Source: Gigaspora rosea
Lineage: Eukaryota; Glomeromycota; Glomeromycetes; Diversisporales; Gigasporaceae
DNA: 64,000 bases
NCBI GenBank assembly: GCA_003550325.1
Contig: QKWP01000059.1
Coordinates: 89,942 to 153,941, forward strand
Reading direction: 5' to 3'
Below, piece by piece: positions 23,273 to 35,744 of this stretch. Positions within the stretch are counted from its first letter, which is position 1, and each line of letters starts with the position of its first letter. The position numbers and the translations under genes are program-made. The notes below the pieces were generated by a model. That model saw only the letters and a list, made by a program, of their open reading frames with translations, had not been told where the DNA came from and made no database searches.

Positions 23273-23578
23273 ATAACCGGCAGTGATTATCACTGGTGTG
23301 CAATTAACCAATAACGATAAAACAAAAAAAGTTTATTTTATTTACTTTAGGGTTAGGGTGAGGCCTGAGATTTTAGTAGGATGTCTAATATATGCAAAAT
23401 TTAGCGAGGAATTTTTTTTGTTAGAATGTCAAAGGTAGTTTCATAGACGAATTCTTGAGATATTAGCATTTTTTTAAAAAAAATCTTTATTTTTATTACA
23501 CAAACTGATTTGCACGTTACACCTGATCCTGCAAATTTATTGGTTAATTGCACACTGGTGATGATCACCGCCGGTTAT
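23273..23578. mobile_element. MITE (~306 bp) in the 2-kb TIR element
   Basis: The ends ATAACCGGCAGTGATTATCA and their inverse (TGATGATCACCGCCGGTTAT) extend about 45 bases. The interior, read on the minus strand, holds GGATCAGGTGTAACGTGC, an ATTCCTCGC word and CACCCTAACCCTAA, the same core order as other elements in this window. Confidence 0.8.
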
Positions 23579-23745
23579 AGTTAGTAAAATTCTTTTTATT
23601 TTATCAATAAAATAATCAAAAAAATTTTATTTTTATCAATCTGGTAACCTAATAAGTATATTAAATTAAAAAAATTAAAAATTAATTTGTACAAAAAATA
23701 TTTTAATCAGAGCTGTTTGAGGTACAAATCTTTTTGCACCAGCTC

Positions 23746-24345
23746 ATATACAATATTTTTGAATCATTTTTATACCAAATACAAAAGATTTGGTATGACA
23801 AATATTATTAGTATTAATTATATATTCTAATTCAATTAGATTCAAATGCAGTACAACAAAATATATTATTAATTATATAGGGACTGTTATTTTGAGACGC
23901 ACATAGGTGCAATAACAAAAAAAAACCTGACAATACATAAGTATCAGAGCTACAAAATTTAGTATATAGCATCTAAATAGCACTAGTGATATCACACAAC
24001 TATATAACCAAATCTAACTGAAATTGTTTTCTATATGTCTATATAGTAAAGATAAACCAATTTCTGCCATGTAGTCAGCATTAAATGAAATATTTAATTT
24101 TAGAAATATACCTGGTGTTCAAAAATTTATCTATGCATATTTTTTATTGAAAACATGGTAAATATTAGATCATAATAAAAATAAAATTTGGGGTTTTTAT
24201 TTAACTCCCTATACTTTAAACATTTTGGTTGTTGCCAGATTTGATAGGAATTCTTTTGAGGAATATGGAAATTGCAAAAAAGAATATTAATGTTGAAACA
24301 AATATAGTTATTATTAGATCTAGAAATAGATTAGATACTATTTAC
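23746..24345. other. AT-rich spacer, no gene seen
   Basis: The first ~125 bases complete segment D. The rest has no recognisable feature. Confidence 0.5.
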
Positions 24346-24617
24346 TAGGGTTCCGCAATTTGATTTGATTTGATTAAATATTTGATCTTAAATCAAATTC
24401 AAATACAAAACTTTCAAATCAAATCAAATTCAAATTGATAAATATTTGATTTGATTTGACAAATATTTGAAATATTTGAAAATTTATATAAAATATTAAA
24501 CAATTTCAAATCAAATCAAATTCAAATACAGAATTTTTAATTCAAATCAAATTCAAATCAAGCCAAATTTGACAAATATGTCTAATATTTGATTTGATTT
24601 GAGTATGAGGAACCCTA
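24346..24617. mobile_element. hAT-type MITE (272 bp) rich in ATTTGATTTGA repeats
   Basis: The ends are TAGGGTTCC and GGAACCCTA, flanked by an exact 8-bp duplication CTATTTAC (24338-24345 and 24618-24625). The interior is almost wholly made of AAATCAAATC/GATTTGATTT words on both strands. Confidence 0.85.
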
Positions 24618-24839
24618 CTATTTACTATAAATTATATCAAACTGGATTCTTAATTCTAGCAGAATATTGTCCTTATATTGATATTGGTAGCCATGCTACC
24701 AATGGTATTTATAGAATAATTTTTTATAATCAATTTAGTTGTTTAGTTTATTTAACAATTTATTGATTTAATTGGTTAGGATTTAGTGCCGTTACAAGAA
24801 AGTATGGAACATCATCCAACAATATTACTGTTAGTGCTG

Positions 24840-25398
24840 AAATGGTTACAGCAAATGAAACTTTCATATCTCCTATTAACTTAACACATCATTCTATCTT
24901 TCTTTTGTATTTTGAGGTGCTGGTAATGCTGACTATAGCATAATATCCTCCTTTGCACTCAGGATTCATCCTATTTAGCTAGTAGTTACTACAATTAATT
25001 CTTTTACTTTTTAGAACAAGTCGAATTTGCATTTATAACATTTGCCAAAACGTTTAAAAATCTTAGTGTAAAAATGATGCCCTACTTTAGTTTGTCACTG
25101 TTAAAAGTAATATACATTCTTTCATTTACTGTTGCCAAAAGAAAAGATTCGAATACTATCAAAGAATTTATCAAATAATCAAATTCCACTTATATAAAAT
25201 TGAAGAATGTCTTGGTAGAAATCTGTTATATTGTACTCACAAGTCCTTATCAATTCTTTAAATCTATATCTTAAATTATCACAATACCAGGTTTTTCTAG
25301 AGAATGTGTTAAATTTTATTAAATTTTATTAATAATATTGAATGCAGAATATTAGCATTATTTGGCATATATGCAGGTAGTACTATAAATATTGTATT
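24840..25398. repeat. Segment X, copy 2
   Basis: Homologous to 13713-14567 but without the 296-bp MITE. On the minus strand, upstream of the shared stretch, a frame reads KVSFAVTISALTVILLDDVP then YFLVTALNPNQ, which could be part of a membrane protein. The family is not recognised and there are stops, so I treat it as a decayed gene fragment at best. Confidence 0.5.
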
Positions 25399-26410
25399 TT
25401 CTCTGACACATATACTCTTGTATTCTGCGATTGTTTTAAAGACAAAATTTTGATTTATACCAGGTATATAGTATAGGGATATCACCCTTATGCACCCGAG
25501 CAGATAATATTAAAATATATCAAAAACATAGAAGTATTCGTACAATATATTTCACATTTGAAGTTAACACAATACTATAAAGTAAAATATTACATAATAC
25601 AATTGAAATTTAAGAATTATTACCCAATTTTTTATACTGTTAAATTACAACAAGAACAGCTTTAATATTGATATTGAATTATTCAAAAAAGATACTTTTT
25701 TAATCAATTATTATGAAAAGCCACATGATATATACAAATCAATATTAGATCTAGATATGATATGTTTTATTTTAATTAGAAGGTAATTCTGACTTATTTA
25801 TCTGTTGGGTATTTATATATATAATCTGATATATTTTATATGTATTTACAGTATACTAAAAAAAAAACAAATCTATTGAATAATCCATTATAACAGCTCA
25901 TCTACTAAGTTCCTCTCTTTGAAAATAAAATTTACAAAGTACTATCTATTGGTTTATCTTTGCAATTTTTCAAAAAAATTCTTTTTTTTTAAAGCAGGTC
26001 TTATCACAGTTTTTTATTAGTTTTACTATATAAATTACATCAATTATTACATGTAGTTACATATTTAATAGGGAAAACTAAGGCTTATAAAGCTATCTAT
26101 GACCAAGACTTTGCTAAGTAGAGATCAAAGGCCTTGTTTAGTTTTTGTTAACAATATTGTTTATAAACAAAAGAGATGTGTTGTAATTACAAAAAATAAT
26201 AGATTATTGATAAAATTTATTTTTGGATAGATTAAGCATTTGTATGGATATATTTTAAAAATTAGATATAAATGTTTTTATTTGTGATTAATATAAAAGT
26301 ATTATTCAAATCTGATACTAGTGTTTCTAGATTTTAGTTTGGTTCAATTTAAGTTCAGGTTCAGGTTCAATTGACCTTAACTAAACTTTAAATTTTGTAG
26401 ATTTTTGAAT
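25399..26410. other. AT-rich region, no gene seen
   Basis: No convincing frame or element ends. Around 26330-26400 the sequence is rich in GGTTCAATT/AAGTTCAGG words that recur in inverted form at 26790-26880. Confidence 0.45.
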
Positions 26411-26414
26411 TTAA

Positions 26415-26784
26415 GGGTAGGGTGAACGTAGATCAATTTTCATATGATCTGTGTGGTACTATAAGATTTTATATAAAAATTAAACACATGCCCCTGATAA
26501 ACCTTTTTAGAACTGTGACCAATTTTAACAAAACTTTGGTATCATGTAGAATGAGCCCTTATTTTCATAATCATGAAATTCTAGAACTCATAATATTTAA
26601 AAAAATCCACCTTCATATATTGATAAAAAAAACTTAGGTAGACCCAAATTTACTTAGGTAACACACAAAATTGCTAATTCTGATTGGTCAGATCATGTTG
26701 TTTACAATCCTGATTGGTCAATCACATGATTTCATATGATTACAACATGATTACTATTAGAAATGATCTATGTTCACCCTACCC
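26415..26784. mobile_element. TTAA-flanked MITE (370 bp), piggyBac-like
   Basis: The inverted ends GGGTAGGGTGAACGTAGATC and GATCTATGTTCACCCTACCC (one difference) are flanked by TTAA on both sides (26411-26414 and 26785-26788). TTAA duplication is the piggyBac hallmark. A 71-codon frame inside has no ATG in context and no recognised domain. Confidence 0.75.
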
Positions 26785-26788
26785 TTAA

Positions 26789-27603
26789 ACCTAAACTAAA
26801 CTTTAAATTTATAAATCTAAACTAAATTTAAGCTTAAATTTTGGTTTAGTTCAAGGTTAGTTCAAAGTTTATAAACATGTTTAGAATTAATAAAATATAT
26901 ATTTTAAATAAAAATAACTTTAAATATCTTTAAAAATTTATTATTATTTTATTAAAAAATAATACTAATAGTAAAAATTTAAATATTGCGAATTTATATT
27001 AATTTCAACTGTGATTTTTTTGAAAAACTTTTTTAAAACTTTTTTTAATGATTTTTTATACCAAATGCTTTTAAGAAAACTAATCTATAAAAACTTTATA
27101 GTTAATATATTTAGAGATAACAAAACTATACTAATAGCAGCTAGAGCTTAAAACTATTCATTGCATATTTTGGTTATAGCTAAAATAAAATTAAAAAAGA
27201 TTTGAACTCTTGTAAACAAAATCTTCTAATAAAAAACTATAGTACTACCAAGTAGAGCTTTGTCAAGATCTACAAAAGCAAAAGCACTTATTATTTTGTA
27301 TAGTATTTTTAATAAATTATTTTTAATTTGCTATTAGTATATTGCTAATTGGTAATATTTTAAAATCAATATTAGAATCTGATATAAATAGAGCTGCAGG
27401 CATTTAGAAGGTCCAAGGTAGTACGTCACTCTTCACGTTATATAAAATTTATATATAATCATATTAAATGTCACGTCACATACGTCACATCAAACGTTAT
27501 AGTATATGTTCATTGATATTCTAATGTCTGCAGCTCTAGACATAAATAAAAATATAAAACAATTATATAAGCATTTTTTAAAATATTAGAACACTATATG
27601 AAT
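26789..27603. other. AT-rich region, no gene seen
   Basis: The left 90 bases are AAACTAAACTTTAAAT-type words. A short palindrome with GAGCTGCAG at ~27390 and CTGCAGCTC at ~27530 brackets about 150 bases and may be a small TIR element. Nothing else is seen. Confidence 0.4.
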
Positions 27604-28175
27604 ATAGTAACTTAGAGAAATTGGTAAGTTGTTACCTTTTAAATAGCAGATCTAGAGTTCAAATTCTACTAGTGTGCTTTAAAAAAATAGATTTGTGTTC
27701 TAGTAACTGCTTTTTATCAATTGGTTGGGTATATTACCTGTAGCCTTGGTTGACAGTCTTTAATAGGAGCTTTTAGTTGTAGTTGTGTTCTGTTATACAA
27801 ACAAATTTAAGAAACTAGAAAAGCAGAAACCTTTTTGGCAAGTTCCAAGTAAAAAGATAGCAAAGATTTTTGACGATGCTATTAAAAAACTAGAGTATCA
27901 GAAACCAAAGCTAAAGAACCAGATAACAAACTTTGGAAGAGAGGGCCCACCAACCTGGTCACTGGAGTTGCACTAGAGGAAAAGAACCTATGTTTCAGAA
28001 GTAGGTACCAAGAAAAGAAAAACTATAATAGCATTTAATACCAAGTAGAGCGACTCTTCTCGATTAACTAGATTGAAAGTTTGGAATATAACAGAAAAGG
28101 TCCAATAGAAAGATGGTGATAGGTACTAGAGTCAGAGCAAATCTTACAAAGGCAAAAGTAGATAATAGCAGCAGT
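27604..28175 (+). mobile_element. tRNA-derived long SINE, truncated and diverged copy 3
   Basis: The head ACTTAGAGAAATTGGTAAG and B box TCTAGAGTTCAAATTC match the heads of the two full copies. The body shares GAGGGCCCACCAACCTGG and later blocks with them, in the same order. It stops at the AATAGCAGCAGTTGCAG block, so the 3' half is missing. It is clearly older than the other two and has no visible duplication. Confidence 0.7.
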
Positions 28176-28226
28176 TGCAGAGTATATTTAATTGCAAATA
28201 TAAGCCTTCATCGGGAAAATAAAAAC

Positions 28227-28345
28227 ATTAATAATCTGTAGTGATCTTCAAATTTATCAAATAAGTGCAAAGATTTTCAAAATTTAGATTTTTGCATTTC
28301 TTCGCAGATTTTTAGCAAAAAATTTGTACAAATGTTTAAAAAGTA
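28227..28345 (+). repeat. Repeat F, forward copy
   Basis: TCTTCAAATTTATCAAATAA starts a ~120-base stretch that reappears in inverted orientation at 37865-37995. The function is unknown. Confidence 0.5.
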
Positions 28346-29574
28346 TAATCTTCGCAGATTATAATAGGCGCCACCTATTATAATCTGAAATAATCTCCAA
28401 AATTATAATTTCAATACTTACCTGCCAGTAAAAATACAAGAAAATCAATAAACAAAACAAACTGAAAATAAATAAATAAATAAATAAAGTAAAAAAACAC
28501 AGTTTTTTTTTTATTATTCACTTTTTTTTTATCATTATTTTCTTTATTCTGATTTCTTTTATTTAAAATTCAAAATAACAATAGAAAAACAATGGTGAGA
28601 ATAAAATAAATTTCTGGTTATTTCCATAATAAGGAATAACTGGAATTTACTTTTATTCCCACATACGTACTTATTCTTTATAGTTTTTTTTTTTATATTT
28701 TATTTTAATAATTTTAAAATCGTTTTTTTTAATTAGACTATACAAAATTTAGTAATTGGTTTTCATAACATTTAAAAAATTTTTTCATCCGCCCATCCGG
28801 ATTTTATTTTTATTTATTAAAAAATTTTATGTTTAATAAAATTTTGAATTTTAAAACTCATACACCAAGACCCGGTGACCCAGCAAAAAATTTTATAAGT
28901 TTAAGTAGTTTTATTATAATAATTAGGGTAGCTGCGTGACATATTGTGCTAAAACCAGGAACACTATGAAATAACCTGATTTACATTATTGTATTTTATA
29001 TTTAATGTCATGGCTGATACTGGAGTTTGAGGCTCAATTTAAAAATATAAGCCCTGCTAAAATCCATCTATACTTTTTAAATATCAAATCTAACTCTAAA
29101 CCCTAACCTAACTCTAAAAAAAAAGCGGAAAAAATATTCCAAAAAAATTTAAAATTCCATATAAGAATAGCACCAAATTTCAGCATCATCTGTGACAAGC
29201 ATTATAATAAATTAATTTTCAAAAGGGTTAAAACTTTATTTTGTTGTGAAGTTAATTTATATTATTGCTTAATTTCACAAAATTTTTTTTTTATTATTTT
29301 GCATTAACGATTATTTCATTGTTTCTACTATTTTATCACCAATTATAATTGTACTAATATCGCTACATCATATAATGTTATTTTTTTATGCCCAACTTCT
29401 ATTTATTTTAATATAATTCAACAAGGAGACGATTTGGATTACGCATAAGTATAAAATGTATAACAAAGTAAAAAAGTTAAAAGAAAATAAAAATTTGATT
29501 AGACTATCTAGTATATTAGTTACAGCTTTTAAATTCTATAAATTCACATAATCTGACAACAAAAGTTTATTACT
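28346..29574. other. AT-rich region, no gene seen
   Basis: A short palindrome TATAATAGGCGCCACCTATT lies near 28360, and a CTAACTCTAAACCCTAACCT tract near 29090. No coding signal was found. Confidence 0.45.
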
Positions 29575-29700
29575 CAACGATTTGGCACTTGGGTATGATC
29601 AATCATAAGATATGACAAATAAACGTTTGCTACATAAACTATATAATAAATGATTATTTGTCATATCCCATAATTGTTACCCCCAGTGCCAAATCATTAA
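29575..29700. mobile_element. Small TIR element (~126 bp)
   Basis: The ends ACGATTTGGCACTTGGGTAT and ACCCCCAGTGCCAAATCATT are inverted copies, with a second inverted block GATATGACAAATAA and TTATTTGTCATATC inside. The two arms make up most of the element. TTA is a possible target duplication. Confidence 0.65.
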
Positions 29701-29937
29701 GATCGGCATAGTGATTAGTGAATAATATTTTACTTGCAGGTTTTTCCTGTGTGTCACTTATTATTATATAATAATTATAAAGTACGTATATACTACGTAT
29801 TTTAGAGTAATAAAAATATCAAATTCAGTATAGTAGCAGTATATGTATTACTTACTGTATTGACATAAATTTCTAACGCTCAATCAAATGCAAGGTTTTG
29901 CGAACTCGCCATTCTAGATGGCGGGAAACTATATACT

Positions 29938-30030
29938 CTGTGATGCAAGCATTACTACTTTCTAGTATCCGTGATATAAGCATTACTACTTCCTGGTATC
30001 CGTGATGCAAGCATTATACGTTCATAGTAT
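29938..30030. repeat. Tandem repeat, ~35-bp unit, three copies
   Basis: The unit is close to TATCCGTGATGCAAGCATTA then CTACTTCCTGG. Three copies differ by one to several bases. Confidence 0.6.
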
Positions 30031-30804
30031 TGGCGTACTATTTAAATAATCATCAATTTAGAATAAACACCATTCATCATGATAATTTATATGTCAATTT
30101 ATAGAAGGAGTATAAAGAGATCTTTCAGTAATTGGTATTATTTAAATAAACTAAGATATTTAAATAAGATATTCGAAATATTACATTTATTATATCTTTT
30201 ATTCATATTAATTTATTTGAGCAAGCATAAAGATCTTTTATTAGTCAGTGTATTTGATTATTACCACATTATATTTCTTATTTAGTTTTGCATTATTTAT
30301 GTTATTTATTAGTTTAAAAATATTCAAATTTATAGAATTTGCTAAATATCTTTTATTTAATTTATCCACATTAATTATTCAATAATTATAAGATATTATA
30401 TTAATCGGCATTTCTAAGTAAGCAATTCAAATTATTATTTACTGCAATAGTGGTAAATTTTGAAATAGAATCTTTTACAGCAATTTACTAATATGATTAA
30501 AAAAAAACACTAATTAAGATGGGTGGGCAAGGCACCATCCATCGCACTAGTATATGTATTTATATTTTAACATATAAAATTTTAAATTTAAATTTTAGCT
30601 TTTATGACCCGGGACCCGGTATGCAAAATTTTATTTATTTATCTATAAAATTTTAATTTTACAATTTAGCTTTTATGACCCGGCCGGGTTATAAAAACCA
30701 ATTCATAAATTTTATATGGCCTTATTTATATTATTATAAATTCTAATAATAAACAAAATATAGCTTGATCTAATAAAATGGTTCATTGCTATTGTTATAT
30801 ATAT
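30031..30804. other. AT-rich region; candidate Helitron 3' end at 30550
   Basis: At 30518-30550 the sequence GGGTGGGCAAGGCACCATCC then ATCGCACTAG, followed by T, has the hairpin-plus-CTAG form of a Helitron 3' end. A TTTTATGACCCGG word is duplicated near 30600 and 30665. No gene is seen; a 68-codon frame at 30079 is low complexity. Confidence 0.4.
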
Positions 30805-31137
30805 TTTGCAACTAGAGGTTGGAACCAATTTTAAATATTCAAGTTTATTACATTAAAAATCAAATTTATCACACCAAAATTCGAATTTATCGTGTCAATT
30901 ATTAATAATTGATATGATAAACTCAAATTTTTGTCTGGAGCGTAGCGACAGACTCATACTTTTACGCCCTTTGATGACTGAAATTACGTTATTGATGCAT
31001 TATAATTAAAAATATCAAAAATGTAATTGTTGCATTTTCCGTATGTAACGCCGCGTGCCTATATTTGCACATTTAGTGCAACAACAACACAGATTTTACG
31101 CGTTTGAGTCATGGGCTGATTCGAATCAATTACCCAG

Positions 31138-31830
31138 GTAACTAATTTATATGCATTGGATTATCAACTTCAATAACTTTTTTTTTTATTACGGACTGAT
31201 CTCAAGAGAACGTATGTTTTACCATAGCCATTTAATCAAATAAAAATTACTATGTAAATATGAAGTTTAATTCTGTCTACTTTAACGATTGCGTTTCAAG
31301 AGAATTTGTGATTAACCATAGTCATTAATCACTCAGTAAATTAGCATGAGTATGAAGTTTAATTCGTTAACTTGTAACTAATTTATACATATTGGATTAT
31401 CAACTTATTAATCATGATAATCACTATTTCTGCGTGAAACCTTTTTTTTTTATTACGGACTGATCGGTTGACTATGAAGTTTAATTTGTTCACTTTAACG
31501 ATTATGTTTCAAGAGAACGTATGTTTAACTATAGCCATTTAATCGTTAAATAAATTACTAGTGTAAGTATGAAGTTTAATTCCGTCCACTTTAACGATTG
31601 CGTTTCAAGAGAATTTGTGATTAACCATAATCATTTAATTACTCAGTAAATTAGCGTGAGTATGAAGTTTAATTCATTAACTTGTAACTAATTTATACGT
31701 ATTGGATTATCAACTTATTAATCATGATAATCACTATTTCTGCGCAAATCCTTTTTTTTTTTATTACGAACTGATCGTTTGACTATGAAGTTTAATTCGT
31801 TCACTATAACGATTATGTTTCAATCACACG
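31138..31830. repeat. Tandem repeat, ~310-bp unit
   Basis: Landmarks GTAACTAATTTATA (31138, 31374, 31684), TTTTTATTACGGACTGATC (about 31175, 31447, 31757) and GTATGAAGTTTAATTC recur. About two and a half copies are present; the first is shorter. A partial unit (AGCGTGAGTATGAAGTTTAA) reappears at 37168-37240 near the other end of the large TIR element. Confidence 0.7.
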
Positions 31831-31940
31831 GTTTAAAAGATCCATCTTCATCCTCTGAGGTTTGTTATATACTGTATATTTTTCGTCTTCTTTATTCATA
31901 TTATTAAATTTTTTAGCAGAAACAGTCAGAGGCCTTGGGT

Positions 31941-34900
31941 CAGTGTTTAAAATTGACCTGCGGAATCTGTGGAGCGCAAACTAAAAATTTAATCTGCAAT
32001 TTTTTTTAAGAAATATGCGGATTCCGCAAATATGCAAAAAAAAAGTTCTGCAGAATTTCCGCATATTAAAGAAATTTTTTTGTCCCGCAGGTTAAATATT
32101 AGGTAAATCTGCGGGCATTTATTAAAAAATTTATTGATCACTACGTTTACTTAGCTGCTACGATTATGCTCTTTAATAACGTCATATAATTAGGCCACCG
32201 AGAAGCCACTAATAATGCCTAATACTAGAAAGGTAAAATTAACATGACTATAGCGATACAATTATGGAAGATATATGACAGCTTAAAAAATTATACAAAT
32301 GCAGAAGTGAGAGAAAATCATAAATTTTTATAATATACTATACATAGTTTTGATTTACATAGAATATCGACCGCCCTAATCAAATGCTCATTGCAGTTGC
32401 AGACCAGCAATAATGGTACTTACATAAGTGCTCATTACGAACTAAGTTAGGTACACATAAATCGATATTCGTACTGGTAAAAATGAATTAGGGAAAAATC
32501 TACATATAGCAGGGAAGCCAATTAGGAAAAAATCAACCCACATATACGTAGGTGGTGGAAAAGCCCATTATGTCCTATATAAAAAACCGGTTTATAAAAA
32601 TTAGTCATTCAAAAATACAGAAATAAGTAATCATATGATGTATTTAAAAATAAATATCCAATCAAAAGCACAGATTTGTACAGAAACACTTCACACGCTG
32701 CTTAATCATACAATCAAAACTAAAAAAAAAAACAAAAATTTTAAATTGTACAGACATTATCGGCAAGATTTTTTTTAATGTGCTGCATAATTAAAAATAT
32801 CAAAAACTTGCGATGCTAGACAAAAAGTATTAATTTATTTCAAAGATCAGCTAGATAGATAATTTTAATGTATGTATAAATTAATTATTAATTATAGGCG
32901 TAATATATTTATTATTATGCAAAAATGAAATACTTATTTTTAATCAATTGTAATAATAGCGATATAAAGGTAACAATTGAAGTAATCTTGATTAAATTAT
33001 GTTGAATAATTAATTAGTAAAAGCGGTATGCATAGTTTATCGATAAAAATTAAACTAATCTTAGTAAGTAATTTATGCAATTTATATATACTAGCAAAAG
33101 AAAACCTGTCATTGAGCCTTTATTTAGCGCAAATACAATTAATTGGCCAATAACAGGTTTTTCCTTGGCAGACTAATATAATTTCGTATTTTATAAATTT
33201 ATAATAATTTTTATTGTTTGAATTTTTTGTCAACGAGCACCATTTAAAAAACGTACAATTTATTTGTAAATTAAATTTGCTCAAGTTAATAGCTTATTAA
33301 ATTGGGCTTTTTATACACATATTATGGATAAGTTTGTTATTCATGGTGAAGAAGCTTTTCTTTTAAACCAAAAACGTAAAGATAACGCATATGAAAATGA
33401 CCAATCTTCTTCCGGACCACAATTTAAAGAAACTTTAAAAAAAAAAAATCTGAAGACAAGAAGCATGAAAGAACAGATTGGAATCCAGAATGGCCAAACC
33501 AATTTCCATGGATAGATCGATGAATTGTTAATGGAAAGCCTTTTTTATTCTGTCTTTGGTGCGAAAAGTATCCAACTGTTGATAATATTTTTGTAAAAGG
33601 TTGTAGTACTTTTCGAAAAGATTATCTTAAACAACATATAAAAATAAGCGATCATATTAATGCAATGAAAACTTTTAACCAATCTGCTAATTAAACAGAT
33701 TTGTTTACTGGGTTTTCTATTCAAGCTGATCATAATAAATTAGAAATTATTTCAAAGATGCGATGTGTATATTTATGTGCTCAAAAGCATCTTCCAATTT
33801 TTGCTTACCCAGATCTTGTTAATTTGATAAATATAAATTTTAAGAATTAGACCAAATTAATATATGAAAGTGAAGTTCAAACTTTGGCACCACCATTTTT
33901 TGGACCAAAGAAAGACAAATTAAGTTCTGATTTTTTAGAAAGTTCAAATTATACAGAATATACCAATCCTGTTTCTGGAATTACATTTTTATATGCAATT
34001 GCAACAGCAATTGAAGAGTCAGTTTTAGAAGAATTAAAAAATCAACAGCTTGGAGTTTGTTAATTGATGAAAGTAATACAATTACACATGATAAAACTTG
34101 TGCAATTGTAAGCAAACATATAGCAAATAACATTCCAGTGCTTCGATATCTTGGATTAATTGAATTAGAAGAAGTTGATGCAATGGGTATTATGAATAAT
34201 TTGAATATTTTTTTTTAGCAAAAATGTTAGAACCTTTAAAATTATTACATTTTGGAAGTGATGGTGATAGTAAGATGATAGGTTAGTATTATTTATTTTT
34301 AATTATTTGTAAATTATATTTTTAATTTATTATAATATATTTATATTATTATTGGCATATTTAAGGAATTCGAAATGGTGTTTCTGCCAAGCTTAAAAGG
34401 TTAAATCCTTTTATGAGTAATTGTCATTGTATTGCTCATTGATTAGCTTTAGCAGGAAAAGATTCAGCAAAAGATGTACCATATTTTCTTGATTATGAAA
34501 TTACAATTAAAGAACTTTATGCATATTTTGCTAATTCTCATAGCTGATGGCAAAATCTTCAACTAATTCAAGCACAAGATAATGAAGCTCCTGAACTATC
34601 AATTTTACAAGTAGTATCAACTCGATGGTTATCTTTATCAAATGCTGTATCAAATTTACATCAAATAATTTTTTTGTAATTGATGCACTTCAAGATGATG
34701 CAGTAAATAATTCTACAACCAAAGCAAAGTTACGTGCACAAAATTTACTAGAGGAACTAGATGCTGATTTTATTTTAGCAACAAAGTTTCTTGCAGATAT
34801 TTTATCAATTATATCAGCATTATGTAAAGTATTTCAATCAGACTATGTAGCTCTTTCAGATGTTCACCAAGAGTTAAATAAAACAATCAATTCTATTACT

Positions 34901-35744
34901 ATTGAATTTATTGGGTATCCTGATGAAAATATTAATCCAACATTGGGAACACACTTACATGATTATTGCACACAGAATTTAATTGATATAATTCCTAATT
35001 TTGTCAAAGAATTTGCTAAAACAATGATAATTAATTTGCAATCTCGATTTCCTAATACAACACTATATAATGCTATGCGTATTTTTGATTTTAAACAAGT
35101 TCCAACAACAATACAACAAATGAGTACTTTTGGTGAATAAGAAATTAAGTATCTTGCAGAATATTATGGAGAAGATAAAATTGAAAATGGTCAAGTATTT
35201 TTAGCTATTATCAATAAATATGAGCTTATTAAAAAATAGCGATTAGCTAAATTAATTTTGTGCAATTTTACAACTTTTAAATTTGTTGAAGGATGGGAGT
35301 TTATTTTTCGTACTACTCAATTTATTACTCAATACCCTAATTTAACCCAAATTATTCATTTAGCATTAATAGTTCCTGTTTCAAATGGAAATGTTGAGTG
35401 TGTATTTTCTCAACAAAATTTAATTAAGACAAAGCTTCGTAATCAAATGAAATCAAGTACACTTAATTCTCATTTAATGATAGTTATGAATGGTCCTCCT
35501 TTAGATAAATTTGATTTTGAAAGTGCATATAATTTATGGAAACGCAGTTCTAGAAAAAAATAGTAGTAAAATTGTATAAATATATTTTATTAAATAAAAT
35601 TTTATTTCCGCATATTAAACAAATTTCCGCAGATATATAATTTAATAAAAATGTAATGCGCAAGTTGATACACTAATTCCGCAGTTTTTATTAAAATATC
35701 AAATGTATTCCGTATAAAATTTTAAAATCTAATTTTAAACACTG
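31941..35744 (+). mobile_element. hAT transposon, 3.8 kb, decayed
   Basis: The ends CAGTGTTTAAAATT and AATTTTAAACACTG are perfect inverted repeats. They are flanked by the 8-bp repeats CCTTGGGT (31933-31940) and CCTTGGAT (35745-35752), one difference. Subterminal regions on both sides are full of ATTCCGCA/TGCGGAAT words, probable transposase-binding sites. A broken transposase gene occupies 33324-35563. The left non-coding region of ~1.4 kb is unusually long and may hold further small insertions. Confidence 0.85.
33324..35563 (+). pseudogene. hAT transposase with BED/TTF-type zinc finger (broken)
   Basis: The N-terminal part has a zinc-finger-like FCLWCEKYP ... GCSTFRKDYLKQHI ... SDHINAM region near 33545-33660. 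The catalytic RNase-H-like region follows, with VNDESNTIT-type sequence read as LMKVI/ESNTITHDKT near 34065, LRYLGLIELEEVDA near 34145, HFGSDGDSKMIG near 34250, NPFMSNCHCIAH near 34420 and VSTRWLSLSNAVSNLHQI near 34620. The C-terminal dimerisation part has NGNVECVFSQQNLIKTKLRN near 35385. A GT-AG intron likely lies at ~34282-34365. Several stops and frame changes separate these parts, including one after KKKNL near 33440, so it is inactive. The layout fits the hAT branch related to animal ZMYM/KIAA1586-like proteins. Confidence 0.82.

Larger units (their letters stand above)
21728..23745. mobile_element. TIR element, 2.0 kb including nested LINE and MITE
   Basis: The ends GGTGCAGAAAGATTTGTACC and its inverse GGTACAAATCTTTTTGCACC define the element. 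Copy 2 of segment D (around 63910) has the uninterrupted site. A short duplication around ACAATAT is likely. Most of the length is a nested truncated LINE (21919-22972) and a nested MITE (23273-23578); the remainder is non-coding and AT-rich. No transposase was recognised, so it is non-autonomous. Confidence 0.75.

Noticed and set aside
27604-27680. A true tRNA gene from the A-box/B-box sequence
   Set aside because: The same head begins ~1-kb repeated elements at two other places; no acceptor-stem pairing was evident, so it is a SINE head.
30079-30285. 68-codon plus-strand frame with hydrophobic stretch
   Set aside because: Composition is that of AT-rich sequence; no neighbour, motif or second copy supports it.
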